Part shown: piece by piece, positions 7,627 through 16,295 of the stretch | Position numbering within the stretch: position 1 is the stretch's first letter | How the letters are laid out: each line of letters starts with the position of its first letter | Source of the DNA: Nocardioides jensenii JCM 1364 = NBRC 14755 | Lineage (GTDB): Bacteria > Actinomycetota > Actinomycetes > Propionibacteriales > Nocardioidaceae | Assembly: GCF_001552535.1 (NCBI RefSeq) | Contig: NZ_BCRJ01000070.1 | Coordinates: 1 to 51,818, forward strand | Reading direction: 5' to 3' | DNA length: 51,818 bases | Position numbers and translations under genes: made by a program | The notes under the pieces: model-generated | Database searches by the model: none | Told to the model about the DNA's origin: nothing | What the model saw: only the letters and a program-made list of their open reading frames with translations

Positions 7627-8412
7627 TCACTGGACGAGTCCGACGGTGAGGGCCGCCGTGAGAAGGGCCGCACCCACCAGCACCGTGTAGATCACCGCGA
7701 TCACCAGCAGCTTGGGGGCCCCGGACTTCAGGGCGACCGCGAGCGGGAACGTCCTCGCGCCGTCCGCGTTGTCGTCGACCAGACCGGGCAGGGAGACCAG
7801 GACGTGCACGCCGATGCCGAGCAGGGCGGCACAGACGGTGATCGCCAGGGTCGGCGGGCCACCGGCGCCGTCACCACCCCAACCGCCGTAGGACAGGAAG
7901 GCCGGCATCAGGCCGAACGTGGCCATCCACGGGAGGTAGGAGAAGCGGCTGCGTCGCAACAGGCCGGCGTTGCCGAGCAGGGCGATCAGCAGGATGCCCA
8001 GCCAGGTCAGGCCCGACGTCAGTCCGTGCGCGATCGAGAGCGGGATCACCAGCAGCGCCGCGACCGCGATCGCGAAGACCAGCGTGCTCTTGTCCAGGTA
8101 GCCGGCGGCGACGGGCTTGCCCGTGCGGGCGTGGGCCTTGTCGCGATCGGCGTCGACCAGGTCGTTGTGCCACCCCAGCAGCACCTGGCCGACCAGCACG
8201 GTGATCAGCACCAGACCGCTCTCACGGGTCGAGCGACCGGCCAGGGCGGCCGCCACCGTCAGCCCGATCGTGACCAGCAGTGCCTGCCGGGCATGGCTGG
8301 CCCGGAACAGCGCGACCGGCAGGCTGCGCCCAAGCTCGAAGACCGCCCCCGGGGAGCCGTCGGCCCGCGACACGCGGACCCGCCGTGCGGGCTTGTAGTT
8401 CTTGGCAGACAT
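7627..8412 (-). CDS. UbiA-family prenyltransferase
   Basis: Integral membrane protein, 261 aa from ATG 8410-8412, that would transfer an isoprenoid chain to an acceptor. The first Asp-rich motif is NDLVDADRDK, the Mg-diphosphate site; the second is DDNADGARTF. About eight hydrophobic helices follow an N-terminal basic segment (YKPARRVRVSR). The acceptor cannot be read from sequence. MenA (menaquinone) and decaprenyl-phosphoribose synthase are the usual actinobacterial alternatives, but the length and the motif LLGWHNDLVDADRD fit a generic UbiA-like protein best. A longer open frame continues upstream through the divergent carD promoter and is unlikely to be translated. It is followed after 70 bases by the lipoprotein and gpmA. 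Confidence 0.82.
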   Translation of the reverse strand: MSAKNYKPARRVRVSRADGSPGAVFELGRSLPVALFRASHARQALLVTIGLTVAAALAGRSTRESGLVLITVLVGQVLLGWHNDLVDADRDKAHARTGKPVAAGYLDKSTLVFAIAVAALLVIPLSIAHGLTSGLTWLGILLIALLGNAGLLRRSRFSYLPWMATFGLMPAFLSYGGWGGDGAGGPPTLAITVCAALLGIGVHVLVSLPGLVDDNADGARTFPLAVALKSGAPKLLVIAVIYTVLVGAALLTAALTVGLVQ

Positions 8413-8567
8413 AGGCCGAAGTATTGACCAACCCCCTGTGTTTGCAGGGTTTCGACGCGCACATCTCGTACGACGACCGCATCGTGACACGCACTCCAGA
8501 TTCGTTGCCCACCACAGGCAATGCGGTTCTGTCAAGCCCGCAATGGGCACCTGACCTGCGCAAACGT

Positions 8568-8598
8568 GGAAACCGGTGTCTAGAACTCGTGTTAGACT
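8568..8598 (+). promoter_or_regulatory. ECF-like promoter of carD
   Basis: GGAAAC (8568-8573), a 17-base spacer, then GTTAGA (8591-8596) resembles the GGAA...GTT pattern of SigE/SigH/SigR-type ECF sigma factors. No TTGACA-like -35 lies at the right distance from TAGACT (8593-8598), although TAGACT alone could be a vegetative -10. AGGAAGG at 8607-8613 is the ribosome binding site for ATG 8626. The rest of the gap 8413-8625 holds only a small hairpin, CCCTG/CAGGG, near 8435-8450. Confidence 0.4.
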
Positions 8599-8625
8599 GG
8601 TCACCTAGGAAGGGGTACTTGGCAC

Positions 8626-9111
8626 ATGACATTTACCGTCGGCGAAACGGTTGTTTACCCAAATCACGGAGCGGCTGTCATCGAGGACATCGAGACGCGC
8701 ACCATCAAGGGAGAAGACAGGGAATACCTGGTTCTCCGCATCGTCGCACAGCAGGACCTCGTTGTTCGGGTCCCTGCCTGCAACCTCGACCTGGTCGGGG
8801 TTCGTGACGTCGTGGACAAGGAGGGGCTCGACCGCGTGTTCGACGTCCTCCGCGCCGCGCACGTCGAGGAGCCGACGAACTGGTCGCGTCGCTACAAGGC
8901 AAACCTCGAGAAGCTGCACTCGGGTGATGTGATGAAGGTGGCCGAGGTCGTCCGCGACCTGTGGCGCCGTGAGCGTGACCGCGGCCTGTCCGCCGGTGAG
9001 AAGCGGATGCTGGCGAAGGCTCGCCAGATCCTCGTCTCCGAGCTGGCGCTGGCCGAGCACACCAATGAAGACAAGGCAGAGGCGATCCTCGACGAGGTTC
9101 TCGCCAGCTGA
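8626..9111 (+). CDS. carD: RNA polymerase-binding transcription factor CarD
   Basis: 161 aa, nearly identical in length to the mycobacterial protein. It binds the RNA polymerase beta subunit and stabilises the open complex at rRNA and other promoters. The N-terminal Tudor-like polymerase-interaction domain (1-60) starts [15 protein letters not shown]. The C-terminal helical DNA-binding domain has W86 in TNWSRRYK, the tryptophan that wedges into the upstream edge of the bubble, and a basic segment [19 protein letters not shown]. It is followed at once by a strong terminator, so it is a single-gene unit here, unlike relatives where ispD-ispF follow. Confidence 0.97.
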   Translation: MTFTVGETVVYPNHGAAVIEDIETRTIKGEDREYLVLRIVAQQDLVVRVPACNLDLVGVRDVVDKEGLDRVFDVLRAAHVEEPTNWSRRYKANLEKLHSGDVMKVAEVVRDLWRRERDRGLSAGEKRMLAKARQILVSELALAEHTNEDKAEAILDEVLAS

Positions 9112-9134
9112 GATTCGATCCAACGCATCACTGA

Positions 9135-9169
9135 AGAGCCCCCGCAGGGTCACCTGTGGGGGCTCTTTC
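9135..9169 (+). terminator. Rho-independent terminator of carD
   Basis: AGAGCCCCCGCAGG and CCTGTGGGGGCTCT form a long stem with a 4-base loop (GTCA), ending in TTT. It starts 24 bases after the carD stop. It separates the core carD gene from the uptake operon that follows. Confidence 0.92.
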
Positions 9170-9291
9170 GTGCGCCGGTGATGCCCACCAGAAACCTCCG
9201 ACACGCTGGCGCAAGTGATCTGCGAGTCGCCAAAGAAGTCCGAATGTTCCCCTTTTGCCCGAAAGTTAGTGAATTAGGATTGACTAGAGGG

Positions 9292-9305
9292 GTGATCTGA
9301 GTCAC
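9292..9305 (+). promoter_or_regulatory. Candidate Crp/GlxR-type site ahead of the uptake operon
   Basis: GTGA-N6-TCAC is the core of the Crp-family consensus. TTGACT (9280-9285) starts 7 bases before it, and CACTCT lies 17 bases further on, so the box would overlap the promoter spacer. A single 8-base match is weak evidence, but catabolic uptake operons are common targets of this family. Confidence 0.35.
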
Positions 9306-9307
9306 TC

Positions 9308-9341
9308 TTGCATCCGACCCGATGTGTGGGCACGGGTGCAA
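9308..9341 (+). promoter_or_regulatory. Inverted repeat before livF, possible TetR operator
   Basis: TTGCATCCG (9308-9316) and CGGGTGCAA (9333-9341) pair at 8 of 9 positions across 16 bases. The repeat ends just before the AGAGGTGGGG ribosome binding site (9343-9352). It is the best candidate for the binding site of the TetR repressor encoded at the operon end (17354-17956), or else an RNA hairpin in the leader. Confidence 0.4.
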
Positions 9342-9359
9342 CAGAGGTGGGGTGTGGTT

Positions 9360-10187
9360 GTGGGGTCAACGATTGAACCGACGCTGGGGCAAGCCGACAA
9401 GGCGCTCGACGTCGAGAACCTCGAAGTTGTCTACAACGACGTCGTGCTCGTGCTGCGTGGGGTCAGCCTGAACATCGCGCGTGGCGCCATCGTCACCTTG
9501 CTAGGAGCCAACGGTGCCGGGAAGACCACGTTGTTGCGGGCCGTCTCCGGGCTCCTCGAGCTACACCGGGCGGACGCGACCAAGGGCAGTATCCGCTTGG
9601 ACGGGCACGACGTGACTCGCCTGGCATCCGCGTCCCGGGTGGGCAAGGGGCTTGCGCAGGTGATGGAGGGCCGGCGGATCTTCACCTCGCTCACCGTCGA
9701 GGAGAACCTCCGGTCCGGCGGCATCGCGGCTGCCAGCAGGAGCGAGGCCAACGACACCTTCGGGCGCATGCTCGAGATGTTCCCCGTGCTGGCCCGGCGG
9801 TTACACGACGTCGCCGGCTACCTCAGCGGCGGCGAGCAGCAGATGCTGGCGATCGGCCGAGCCCTGATGTCGGGTCCTTCGATGCTGTTGCTCGACGAAC
9901 CCTCACTGGGCTTGGCGCCTCGCGTCGTCGAACAGATCCGGGACGTGGTGGTCGAGGTGAACCGGCACGGCACCAGCGTGCTCCTGGTCGAACAGAACGC
10001 CGCCATGGCCCTGTCGATCGCCGATCACGGCTACGTCATGGAGCACGGACGGATCGTGCGCGAGGGGCCGGCCTCGTCGCTGCTCGCTGATCGCGACATC
10101 GCCGAGTTCTATCTCGGTGGCGGGACCGACCGGCGGTCCTATGCGGACGTCAAGACCTATCGGCGCCGAAAGACATGGGGAGCATGA
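9360..10187 (+). CDS. livF: Branched-chain-type ABC transporter ATPase LivF
   Basis: Cytoplasmic ATPase of a Liv (HAAT) importer, about 275 aa. Walker A GANGAGKTT (K55), signature LSGGEQQ, Walker B MLLLDEPSLGLAP and the H-loop region VLLVEQNA are all intact. Start chosen at GTG 9360 because AGAGGTGGGG ends 8 bases upstream; two other GTG codons (9324, 9354) are in frame. The C-terminal tail DRRSYADVKTYRRRKTWGA is longer than usual. Leu at 9801-9803 is encoded by TTA, a very rare codon in such GC-rich genomes. It overlaps livG by 4 bases (ATGA). First gene of the operon, reversed from the common order in which LivF comes last. Confidence 0.9.
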   Translation: MGSTIEPTLGQADKALDVENLEVVYNDVVLVLRGVSLNIARGAIVTLLGANGAGKTTLLRAVSGLLELHRADATKGSIRLDGHDVTRLASASRVGKGLAQVMEGRRIFTSLTVEENLRSGGIAAASRSEANDTFGRMLEMFPVLARRLHDVAGYLSGGEQQMLAIGRALMSGPSMLLLDEPSLGLAPRVVEQIRDVVVEVNRHGTSVLLVEQNAAMALSIADHGYVMEHGRIVREGPASSLLADRDIAEFYLGGGTDRRSYADVKTYRRRKTWGA

Positions 10188-10981
10188 CGATGACTACGGC
10201 AGACCAGCAATCCGGCGAACCGCGCCTCCGGGTCCACGACATCTCCCTGGCCTTCGGGGAAGTGAAGACCCTGAACGGGGTCAGTTTCGATGTGAACCCG
10301 GGTGAGCTGCTTGCGGTGATCGGGCCGAACGGCGCCGGCAAGACGTCCATCTTCAACTGTCTGTCGGCGGTGTACCGGCCGCACTCGGGGTCGATCCACC
10401 TCGACGGACACAGCCTGATCGGGGTGTCCCCGACCAAGGCGGCCCGACTCGGCGTGGGGCGCACCTTCCAGAATCTCGGCCTCTTCGAACACCTCGACGT
10501 CGTCGACAACCTGCTGCTGGGACGCCACCACCTGATGCGTAGCGGTTTCCTGGCAGGGGCGCTCTGGCTGGGGCGCGCACGTCGCGAGGAGGTGGCCCAT
10601 CGCGAAGCGGTCGAGCAGGTTATCGAACTGCTGGCGCTCACGCCGTACCGACGTACGCACGTCGGCCTGCTCCCCTACGGCGTACAGAAGCGCATCGAGT
10701 TGGGCAGGGCGCTCGCGATGGAGCCCAGGGTCCTGCTGCTCGACGAGCCGGTGGCGGGAATGAACCTCGAGGAGACCGAGGACATGGCGCGTTACCTGGT
10801 CGAGCTTCGAAAGGAACTGGGTGTCTCGATGATCCTGGTGGAACACGACATGCACCTGGTCATGGACCTTGCCGACCGGGTGCTGGCACTGGACTTCGGC
10901 ACACCGCTCGCCACGGGGACCCCGGCCGAGGTGCAGGCGCATCCGGACGTCATCGCTGCCTACCTGGGAGGGGCCGCGTGA
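10184..10981 (+). CDS. livG: Branched-chain-type ABC transporter ATPase LivG
   Basis: Second ATPase of the importer, about 265 aa. Walker A GPNGAGKTS (K53), LivG-type signature LPYGVQKRIELGRAL, Walker B LLLDEPVAGMN, and the characteristic LivG insertion between Walker A and the signature. Two ATG codons are near the start; 10184 is preferred because it gives an ATGA overlap with livF and has GGGGAG just upstream. It ends by overlapping the acyl-CoA synthetase start (GTGA). Pairing of one LivF and one LivG with LivH/LivM is the standard architecture. Confidence 0.92.
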   Translation: MTMTTADQQSGEPRLRVHDISLAFGEVKTLNGVSFDVNPGELLAVIGPNGAGKTSIFNCLSAVYRPHSGSIHLDGHSLIGVSPTKAARLGVGRTFQNLGLFEHLDVVDNLLLGRHHLMRSGFLAGALWLGRARREEVAHREAVEQVIELLALTPYRRTHVGLLPYGVQKRIELGRALAMEPRVLLLDEPVAGMNLEETEDMARYLVELRKELGVSMILVEHDMHLVMDLADRVLALDFGTPLATGTPAEVQAHPDVIAAYLGGAA

Positions 10982-12798
10982 GCCGGGCGCAGGTGCCGGA
11001 GTGGGAGACACTGCCGCACGCGCTGCACCATCGGGCGATGGCCACCCCGGATCGGGTCGCGCTCCGCAAGAAGGACCTGGGGCTGTGGCGGACCTACACC
11101 TGGCGCGAGTACGCCGAGCGCGCGGCCGCCGTCTCCGCCGGCCTGCGTGCTCTGGGAGTGCAACCGGGAGATCGAGTAGCGGTGCATTCCCAGAACCGGC
11201 CGGCCTGGGTGATCGCCGACCTCGGAATCCAGGCGATCGGCGCAGTGACCGTGGGGATCTACCCGACCGCGCCCACAGCCGAAGTGGCCTACCTGCTCGA
11301 TCATTCCGGCTCGGTCGTCGTGATCACCGAGGACGAGGAGCAGACCGACAAGGCCCTGCAGGCGCGGCCCGAGTTGCCCGAGCTGAGGCAGGTGGTCGTG
11401 GTCGATCCCCGCGGGGTCGACCACGACGACGACTTCGTGATGACCTTCGCCGCGCTGCAGCAGCGCGGCCGGGACAACTCCGCCGACCTGTTGGGAGACC
11501 TCCTCCGTGACATCGAACAGCTCGACACTTCCGCCGTGGCCACCCTCGTCTACACCTCGGGAACGACGGGGCCACCCAAGGGCGCCATGCTGAGTCACCG
11601 CAACCTGGTCGCTGCAGGGCGCAACGGTGAGCGGGGTTTCGGCCTGCGGCCCGGGGACGAGGTGTTGTCCTACCTGCCGCTGTGCCATGTGGCCGAACGC
11701 CTCATCTCGGAGGTCGCTGCACTCGCCTCCGGCTATGTCGTCAACTTCGGTGAGGACTCCGACACGTTCGCCCAGGACCTGCGTGAGGTGCAGCCGACGT
11801 TCTTCCTCGGCGTGCCCCGGGTCTGGGAGAAGATGATGGCCACGGTGACGATCCGGATGGGCGACGCCGACTGGTTCAAGCGCCTCACGTACCGCGCCGG
11901 GATGGCCATCGGGAGGGGAGTCGCACACCGTGCCTGGAAGCGTGGACGGCGAGGACCGCTGGACGCACTCCTGTATTGCCTGGGCTGGCTGGTCCTCTTC
12001 CGGTCGCTGCGCAGCCAGCTCGGCCTGGCTCGGGCCAGGCAGGCGCTCTCCGGGGCGGCGCCCATCGCACCGGAAGTCCTGGAGTTCTTCTGGACCATGG
12101 GGGTTCGTGTCGTCGAGGGGTACGGCCAGACCGAGAACACCGCTCAGGGCACCATGGTCCCGGTCGACGACGTCCGCCTCGGAACCGTGGGCAGAGCGGT
12201 GCCGGAGTGCGAGCTTCGCATCGACGAGCAGACCCGGGAAATCCTCACCCGGGGGCCCGCGACCTTCGTCGGGTACTTCCGCGACGACGAGGCGACGGCG
12301 GCCACGATCGATCCGGAGGGCTGGCTGCACACCGGTGACGTGGGCGAACTCGACGATGCGGGAATGCTCCGCATCGTCGATCGCCTCAAGGACGTCATCA
12401 TCACGGCTGGTGGCAAGAACATCAGCCCCTCGGAGATCGAGAACCAGCTCAAGGTCTCGCCGTATGTGCGAGATGCCGTGGTGATCGGTGACCGTCGCAA
12501 GTACGTCACCGCACTGGTCGGGATCGAACTCGACACCGTCGGTGATTGGGCTGCGAAGAACCGCATCCCATTCACCACGTACGCCGACCTGTCCGGGAAG
12601 CCGGAGGTCGTCGCGCTGGTCGACGAGTGGGTGAGCTCGGTCAACGAGAAGTTCGCCCAGGTCGAATCGGTGAAGAGGTTCGCGCTCCTGCCCAAGGAAC
12701 TGGACACCGACTCGGGCGAGGTGACCGCGACCCAGAAGGTCAAGCGTCGCGCGATCGAGGAACAGTTCGCCGACCTCATCGACGGGATGTACACATGA
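10978..12798 (+). CDS. Long-chain-type acyl-CoA synthetase (AMP-forming)
   Basis: Activates a carboxylic acid to its CoA thioester through an acyl-AMP, 606 aa. The AMP-binding P-loop YTSGTTGPPKG is at 192-202, the adenine motif GYGQTEN at 381-387, the hinge TGDVGELD near 451, and DRLKDVIITAGGKNISP carries the linker to the C-terminal domain. Length and motifs fit the FadD15/long-chain subfamily. GTG start overlaps livG and the stop overlaps livH (ATGA), so it is built into the transporter operon between the ATPases and permeases. That placement implies the imported substrate is a carboxylic acid that is activated on entry, not an amino acid. The substrate itself cannot be read here. Confidence 0.92.
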   Translation: MSRAQVPEWETLPHALHHRAMATPDRVALRKKDLGLWRTYTWREYAERAAAVSAGLRALGVQPGDRVAVHSQNRPAWVIADLGIQAIGAVTVGIYPTAPTAEVAYLLDHSGSVVVITEDEEQTDKALQARPELPELRQVVVVDPRGVDHDDDFVMTFAALQQRGRDNSADLLGDLLRDIEQLDTSAVATLVYTSGTTGPPKGAMLSHRNLVAAGRNGERGFGLRPGDEVLSYLPLCHVAERLISEVAALASGYVVNFGEDSDTFAQDLREVQPTFFLGVPRVWEKMMATVTIRMGDADWFKRLTYRAGMAIGRGVAHRAWKRGRRGPLDALLYCLGWLVLFRSLRSQLGLARARQALSGAAPIAPEVLEFFWTMGVRVVEGYGQTENTAQGTMVPVDDVRLGTVGRAVPECELRIDEQTREILTRGPATFVGYFRDDEATAATIDPEGWLHTGDVGELDDAGMLRIVDRLKDVIITAGGKNISPSEIENQLKVSPYVRDAVVIGDRRKYVTALVGIELDTVGDWAAKNRIPFTTYADLSGKPEVVALVDEWVSSVNEKFAQVESVKRFALLPKELDTDSGEVTATQKVKRRAIEEQFADLIDGMYT

Positions 12799-13718
12799 GC
12801 TCCTCTGGGTGGAACCTGACCGGCGACGCGCTCGCCGAGACCCTGTTCTCCGGAGTCGCAGTCGGGTGCAAGTACGCGCTGGTTGCCCTCGGCTTCGTCA
12901 TCGTCTTCAAAGCGACGAAGGTGTTGAACTTCGCCCAGGCCAGCTTCGTGCTCGTCGGTGGATTCCTCTGTTGGCAGATGGCGGTCACGTGGGAGCTCAA
13001 CTTCTATGTGGCCCTATTGGCCGCGATGGTGGGCGGCGCCGTCCTCGGGATGGTCGTCGAGCAACTCCTGATGCGTCGCCTCCTCGGTGAGCCACCATTC
13101 GCATTGATCATGCTCACGGTGGGGGTGCTCTACGTCCTCGACAACGTGACCACAGCAATCTGGGGTCCCGAGGACCGTGGCCTGCAGGATCCGTGGGGAT
13201 CGCGAACAGTGGACCTGGGGGCGGTGAACCTGGCGGTCGCCGACCTCTGGACCATCGGTGTGACCTCGGCGGCCTTGCTCGCCTTCTACCTGTTCTTCGG
13301 CCACTCCAGCTTGGGCTTGGCGATGCGGGCCACGGCCGACGACCAAGAGGCGGCCCTGGCCGTGGGCATCGATGCCCGCACGGTGCACCGGGTCTCCTGG
13401 GCGGTGGCGGGAGCGCTCGGAGCCCTGGCCGGCATCATGCTCGCCTCCGGGGCCGGCTCGGTCGGCCCGGGCCTCGGCCTGATCGCACTTGTCGCGTTCC
13501 CGGCGATGATCCTGGGCGGACTCGAGTCACCACTGGGAGCAGTGGTCGGTGGGCTGGTGATCGGCATGGCCCAGCAACTGACGGCATTGCTCCAGCCGGA
13601 GTTCGCTCCGTGGCTGGGTTCGGGCTTCGAGAGGGTCGCGCCGTACGCGATCATGGTCGCGATTCTTCTGGTCCGACCCTATGGCCTGTTCGGCGAGCGA
13701 GAGGTCCGACGGATCTGA
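12795..13718 (+). CDS. livH: Branched-chain-type ABC permease LivH
   Basis: Inner-membrane permease, 307 aa, with about eight hydrophobic helices. Start ATG 12795 lies in the ATGA overlap with the synthetase, and the protein then begins MSSSGWNLTGDALAETLFSG followed by the first membrane helix. KATKVLNFAQASFVLVGGFL is the typical LivH first-helix/loop segment, and AMRATADDQEAALAVGI is the conserved cytoplasmic EAA-like coupling loop that contacts the ATPase. It overlaps livM at TGATG. A longer upstream frame is only read-through of the synthetase region. Confidence 0.9.
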   Translation: MSSSGWNLTGDALAETLFSGVAVGCKYALVALGFVIVFKATKVLNFAQASFVLVGGFLCWQMAVTWELNFYVALLAAMVGGAVLGMVVEQLLMRRLLGEPPFALIMLTVGVLYVLDNVTTAIWGPEDRGLQDPWGSRTVDLGAVNLAVADLWTIGVTSAALLAFYLFFGHSSLGLAMRATADDQEAALAVGIDARTVHRVSWAVAGALGALAGIMLASGAGSVGPGLGLIALVAFPAMILGGLESPLGAVVGGLVIGMAQQLTALLQPEFAPWLGSGFERVAPYAIMVAILLVRPYGLFGEREVRRI

Positions 13719-14866
13719 TGAGTGTTCTCCCCTTCACCTCCCGGTCGGCGGCACGCGGCAGGCCGCACCGCAACATGGTCCTGACCCGTGCCGACGATCT
13801 GCGGTTGACCCGCGGTCCGTGGCGCAAGGCCTTCGCCGTCCTGCTCGTGGTCTGCTACCTGTCCTTGCCGCACTGGTACTCGGACGCGTCTCTGAGTGTG
13901 CTCACCCTGGTTGCGGCATTCGCCATCGGATCCATCGGCCTCAATCTGCTGGTCGGCTACACCGGTCAGGTGAGCTTGGGGCATGCGGCGTTCGTGTCCA
14001 TCGGGGCCTTCGCAACCTCGGCACTCGGGGACCAGCGCGGGTGGCCACTGCCGGCGTACCTGGCGGTCGCGGTGTTGGTGGGGCTGCTGGTCGGCGCGAT
14101 CGTCGGACCCTTCGCGTTGCGGCTGCGAGGCAACTACCTCGCCATCGTGACCATCGGACTGGTCTTCGTCGCCGAGCACATCTACCGGAACTGGGAGTCG
14201 TTGTCGGTCCCTGTGCGTGGCACTGCTCCGACCAGGAATGCCGCCATCGAGCTGGGGCCGCTCGACTTCGGCAAGGGCCTGCAGTTCGGCGACGTCGTCT
14301 ACACCCGGGAGCAGTCCCTCTTCTGGCTCGCGTGGGCGCTGGTCGCGCTCACCGCGTTGGTGGCTCACAACATCACCCGCACCCGTTCGGGTAGGGCCAT
14401 GCAGGCGGTCCGCGACCACGACCTCTCCGCCGAAGTCATCGGCGTGAACCCGGCACGCACGAAGGTCGGCGTCTTCGCTGTCTCGGGGGCGATGGCGGCG
14501 GCCGGAGGTGTCGTCTACTCCTTCACGCTCGGCGCGGTTGACTACCACGAGCTCTCGGGTGGTCGCGGGCTGTTCATGTCGATCACCTTCCTCGCGATCA
14601 TCATCCTCGGCGGACTCGGCACCATCTACGGCTCGATTCTCGGTGCCTTCCTGGTCATCTACGGCCAGCGGTTCATCGCTGACAACGGTGCCGACGCGCC
14701 GATCCTCGGCATCCCCGTCGAGAAGGGCTGGCTGTCCACCGGCGAGTTGAACGGCGTGCTGTTCGGCCTGCTGGTGATCGGCTTCCTCCTGCTCGAACCA
14801 CGTGGCCTGGCCGCCCTGTGGCTGCGGGTTCGACGGTGGTTCGAGAAGTGGCCGTTCTCCTACTGA
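13718..14866 (+). CDS. livM: Branched-chain-type ABC permease LivM
   Basis: Second permease, 382 aa, with an N-terminal basic extension (RSAARGRPHRNMVLTRADDL) before about ten membrane helices. The family segment GSIGLNLLVGYTGQVSLGHA is present, as is the coupling loop RSGRAMQAVRDHDLSAEVIG and a glycine-rich segment GGLGTIYGSILGAF. It starts one base before the livH stop ends (TGATG). A 52-base gap then precedes the binding-protein gene, still without an obvious terminator. With LivH it forms the translocation pore. Confidence 0.9.
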   Translation: MSVLPFTSRSAARGRPHRNMVLTRADDLRLTRGPWRKAFAVLLVVCYLSLPHWYSDASLSVLTLVAAFAIGSIGLNLLVGYTGQVSLGHAAFVSIGAFATSALGDQRGWPLPAYLAVAVLVGLLVGAIVGPFALRLRGNYLAIVTIGLVFVAEHIYRNWESLSVPVRGTAPTRNAAIELGPLDFGKGLQFGDVVYTREQSLFWLAWALVALTALVAHNITRTRSGRAMQAVRDHDLSAEVIGVNPARTKVGVFAVSGAMAAAGGVVYSFTLGAVDYHELSGGRGLFMSITFLAIIILGGLGTIYGSILGAFLVIYGQRFIADNGADAPILGIPVEKGWLSTGELNGVLFGLLVIGFLLLEPRGLAALWLRVRRWFEKWPFSY

Positions 14867-14918
14867 TCCCGCACGGCGCACGACCCGGCACGACAAACCC
14901 CTGAGAGAGGAACCATCC

Positions 14919-16175
14919 ATGAAGAGCCAACGCGCGACTCGACGCCTGGCGGCGATCGGAGCCCTGACCGCACTCATCCTGGTCGCTGCCTGCGGCGGCC
15001 GGAGTGACTCCGACGACGCCGGGGGTACCCCCGGCTTCGACGGGGAGAAGTTCACGCTCGGGGCGCTCACTCCCACGAGTGGTCGAGTCGCGGTGATCGG
15101 CAACCCGGTGACGCTCGGCAACGAGATCTACTTCAAGCAACTCAACGAGGCCGGAGGCGTGGCGGGCAAGTATCCGGTCGAGCTCATCATCCGCGATACC
15201 AAGTACGAAGCACCGACCGCGGCCCAGGAGTACCAGGCGACCAAGGACGACGTCGCCATGTACGTGCAGGTGCTCGGCACCCAGGTGGTCAGCTCACTCC
15301 TTCCGGACCTGACCGCCGACGGCGTCATCGCCTCACCGGCCTCCCTCGACTCGTTCTGGGTGCGCGAGCCGAACCTGCTGCCGTGGGGCGGGCCGTACCA
15401 GATTCAGGTGATCAACGGCGTCGAGTGGTACCTCACCGAGGGCGGCGGCAAAGGCAGCACCGTCTGCTCCATGGTCCAGGACGACGCGTACGGCGCGACC
15501 GGCAAGCAGGGACTGGACTTTGTGGCCGGCCAGCTCGACCTCGACGTCGCAGCTGAAGTGGAGTTCAGCCTCGGCACCACCGACTACACGACCCAGATCA
15601 ACCAGCTCCAGGGGCGCGGCTGCGAGACAGTGCTGCTGACGGCAACGCCGGCGGATGCTGCTGCGACCTTGGCCAAGGCAGCCCAGGTCGGGTTCGAGCC
15701 CAAGTGGCTGGGTCAGTCGCCGTCGTGGTTGAAAGCGCTCTTCGAGGGCGACCTGCGCAAGTACGCCGAGAAGAACCTGCTGATCCTGGCCGAGGGTGGC
15801 GCATGGGATCCGGCGGCATCACCGGGAATGAAGAACCTGATCGCGGCGATGAAGACGTATGCGCCGGACGCCAAGCCCGACTGGTACATCACCGTCGGCT
15901 GGGTCCAGGCGATGGCCGCGCACCAGGTGCTGGAGGAAGCCGTCAAGTCCGGAGACATGACTCGCGAAGGCATGCTGGACGCGATGAACAACCTGGACGT
16001 GATCACCGCCGACGGGCTGTTCGGGGACTACGCGTGGGGTGATGCCGAGACACGCAACCCGCCGCGGACCAGCACGGTGTACGGAGTGGACATTGCCGGC
16101 TCCCCGATCGGCCTGACCCCGGTCGTCGAGAACTACACGGGCACGTCGGCGGAGGCCTTCAACTTCGACGACTGA
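14919..16175 (+). CDS. Liv-type substrate-binding lipoprotein
   Basis: Extracytoplasmic periplasmic-binding-protein-fold receptor, 418 aa, that feeds the LivFGHM pore. The signal is basic (KSQRATRRL), hydrophobic, then lipobox LVAAC with lipidated C25 followed by a Gly/Ser/Asp linker. The mature domain opens with the family strand KFTLGALTPTSGRVAVIGNP and a Glu/Asn-rich first lobe (YFKQLNEAGG). GAGAGG precedes ATG. Length is typical of peripheral Liv receptors; several homologues bind aromatic, fatty or dicarboxylic acids rather than amino acids, which fits the synthetase in the same operon. Confidence 0.92.
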   Translation: MKSQRATRRLAAIGALTALILVAACGGRSDSDDAGGTPGFDGEKFTLGALTPTSGRVAVIGNPVTLGNEIYFKQLNEAGGVAGKYPVELIIRDTKYEAPTAAQEYQATKDDVAMYVQVLGTQVVSSLLPDLTADGVIASPASLDSFWVREPNLLPWGGPYQIQVINGVEWYLTEGGGKGSTVCSMVQDDAYGATGKQGLDFVAGQLDLDVAAEVEFSLGTTDYTTQINQLQGRGCETVLLTATPADAAATLAKAAQVGFEPKWLGQSPSWLKALFEGDLRKYAEKNLLILAEGGAWDPAASPGMKNLIAAMKTYAPDAKPDWYITVGWVQAMAAHQVLEEAVKSGDMTREGMLDAMNNLDVITADGLFGDYAWGDAETRNPPRTSTVYGVDIAGSPIGLTPVVENYTGTSAEAFNFDD

Positions 16176-16220
16176 GCCCTCCTCGGGTCCCGGTGGTCTG
16201 CCGGAAGTGATACATCTTGT

Positions 16221-16250
16221 GGCCACCGGGCCCGTTCGGGCCCGGTGGCC
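16221..16250 (+). terminator. Perfect GC hairpin after the binding-protein gene
   Basis: GGCCACCGGGCCCG (16221-16234) pairs with all 14 bases of 16237-16250 around a 2-base gap. There is no T-run, so it may be an attenuator or mRNA-stabilising stem that keeps receptor transcript more abundant than the downstream LLM and TetR genes. Confidence 0.6.
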
Positions 16251-16295
16251 TACGCAGCAGAGGAGAAGGAAGATGCGGACGTTCGGGAGGCGCGC

